Origin: an uncultured Nitrospinaceae bacterium
GTDB lineage: Bacteria > Nitrospinota > Nitrospinia > Nitrospinales > VA-1
Length of the DNA: 5,515 nt
NCBI GenBank assembly: GCA_913043155.1
Contig: CAJWLY010000104.1
Span: 1-5,515 of the forward strand
Direction of reading: 5' to 3'
Positions within the stretch are counted from its first letter, which is position 1; the number at the start of each line of letters is the position of its first letter. Below are positions 5,247 through 5,515 of this stretch, one piece after another. The translations under genes were made by a program, and so were the position numbers. The notes under the pieces are model-generated. The model had not been told where the DNA came from. It made no database searches and saw only the letters and a program-made list of their open reading frames with translations.

Positions 5247-5515
5247 GTGGATAGAGTCAAAGTAAAATCTCACAGCTTTTCACTCCCGAAATGGAGGGTG
5301 TTGGAGGACAGTCTTCAGGGCGGTGAATTCAACATGGCGGTGGATCGGGCGATCCTTGTTGCCTGTGAGACGGGCAGGGTTCCTCCAACCTTGCGTCTTT
5401 ATGGGTGGGATCGGCCTACGCTGAGCGTTGGATACGCACAGGATCTATCCAAGGAGATAGAGACTGGGCGCTGCCGCGAACTGAACATTCCCGTGGTTCG
5501 GCGACCTACGGGGGG
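5247..5515 (+). CDS. Lipoate-protein ligase / octanoyltransferase family protein, N-terminal part (3' end outside window)
   Basis: This is the first 89 or so residues of a BPL/LplA/LipB-fold enzyme, which attaches lipoate or octanoate to the lipoyl domains of 2-oxoacid dehydrogenases or of the glycine cleavage H protein. WRVLEDSLQGGEFNMAVDRA is the usual opening helix region. It is followed by PPTLRLYGWDRPTLSVGYAQ and, at the window edge, IPVVRRPTGG, the beginning of the lipoyl-adenylate binding loop. The family's Trp-Arg pair at 5292-5297 must be included, so the GTG at 5247 is the most likely start. GTG 5298 or TTG 5301 would follow GGAGG closely but would cut off these residues. Ligase (LplA) and octanoyltransferase (LipM) cannot be separated because the distinguishing residues lie beyond the window. 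The start is only 23 bp from that of the divergent heme/SUMF1 gene. Confidence 0.88.
   Translation, partial: MDRVKVKSHSFSLPKWRVLEDSLQGGEFNMAVDRAILVACETGRVPPTLRLYGWDRPTLSVGYAQDLSKEIETGRCRELNIPVVRRPTG

Overview
The window holds six protein-coding loci from a bacterial chromosome of roughly balanced base composition. Two of them are cut by the window edges. No rRNA, tRNA, CRISPR array, insertion sequence or phage gene is visible. An exported protein with c-type heme motifs, an ordinary thpR-recA-recX block and a lipoate-ligase-family gene suggest a respiring Gram-negative-type bacterium. A Nitrospinota- or Desulfobacterota-like lineage is my guess from the style of the proteins. The sequence alone does not prove it.

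Left part (1-2696): the 3' end of an aldo/keto reductase gene on the + strand runs tail to tail into a minus-strand block read in the order thpR (2',3'-cyclic phosphodiesterase), recA (recombinase), recX (RecA modulator). The gaps are short (52 and 15 bp), so the three are probably co-transcribed. recA has a near-perfect Shine-Dalgarno, while thpR and recX do not. recX carries four long A tracts (8-10 nt in the coding sense), and slippage at the longest one would truncate the protein.

Middle (2697-4035): a gene-poor divergent region of about 390 bp contains two small GC-rich hairpins and what may be the scrambled remains of a coding sequence on the minus strand. It is followed by a complete + strand gene for a soluble 315-residue protein of no family I recognise.

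Right part (4036-5515): a minus-strand gene encodes an exported protein with two apparent heme-c attachment motifs (one CxxxCH, one CxxCH) joined to a formylglycine-generating-enzyme/SUMF1-type domain. This is the most unusual gene in the window. It is divergent, across only about 23 bp, from the beginning of a lipoate-protein ligase or octanoyltransferase family gene that runs off the window inside its conserved RRPTGG motif.

The clear functional theme is DNA recombination and repair (recA-recX with thpR). The other genes look like independent neighbours. I saw no convincing new multi-gene system. The best leads are the heme/SUMF1 fusion, the slippage-prone recX, and the unidentified 315-residue protein.
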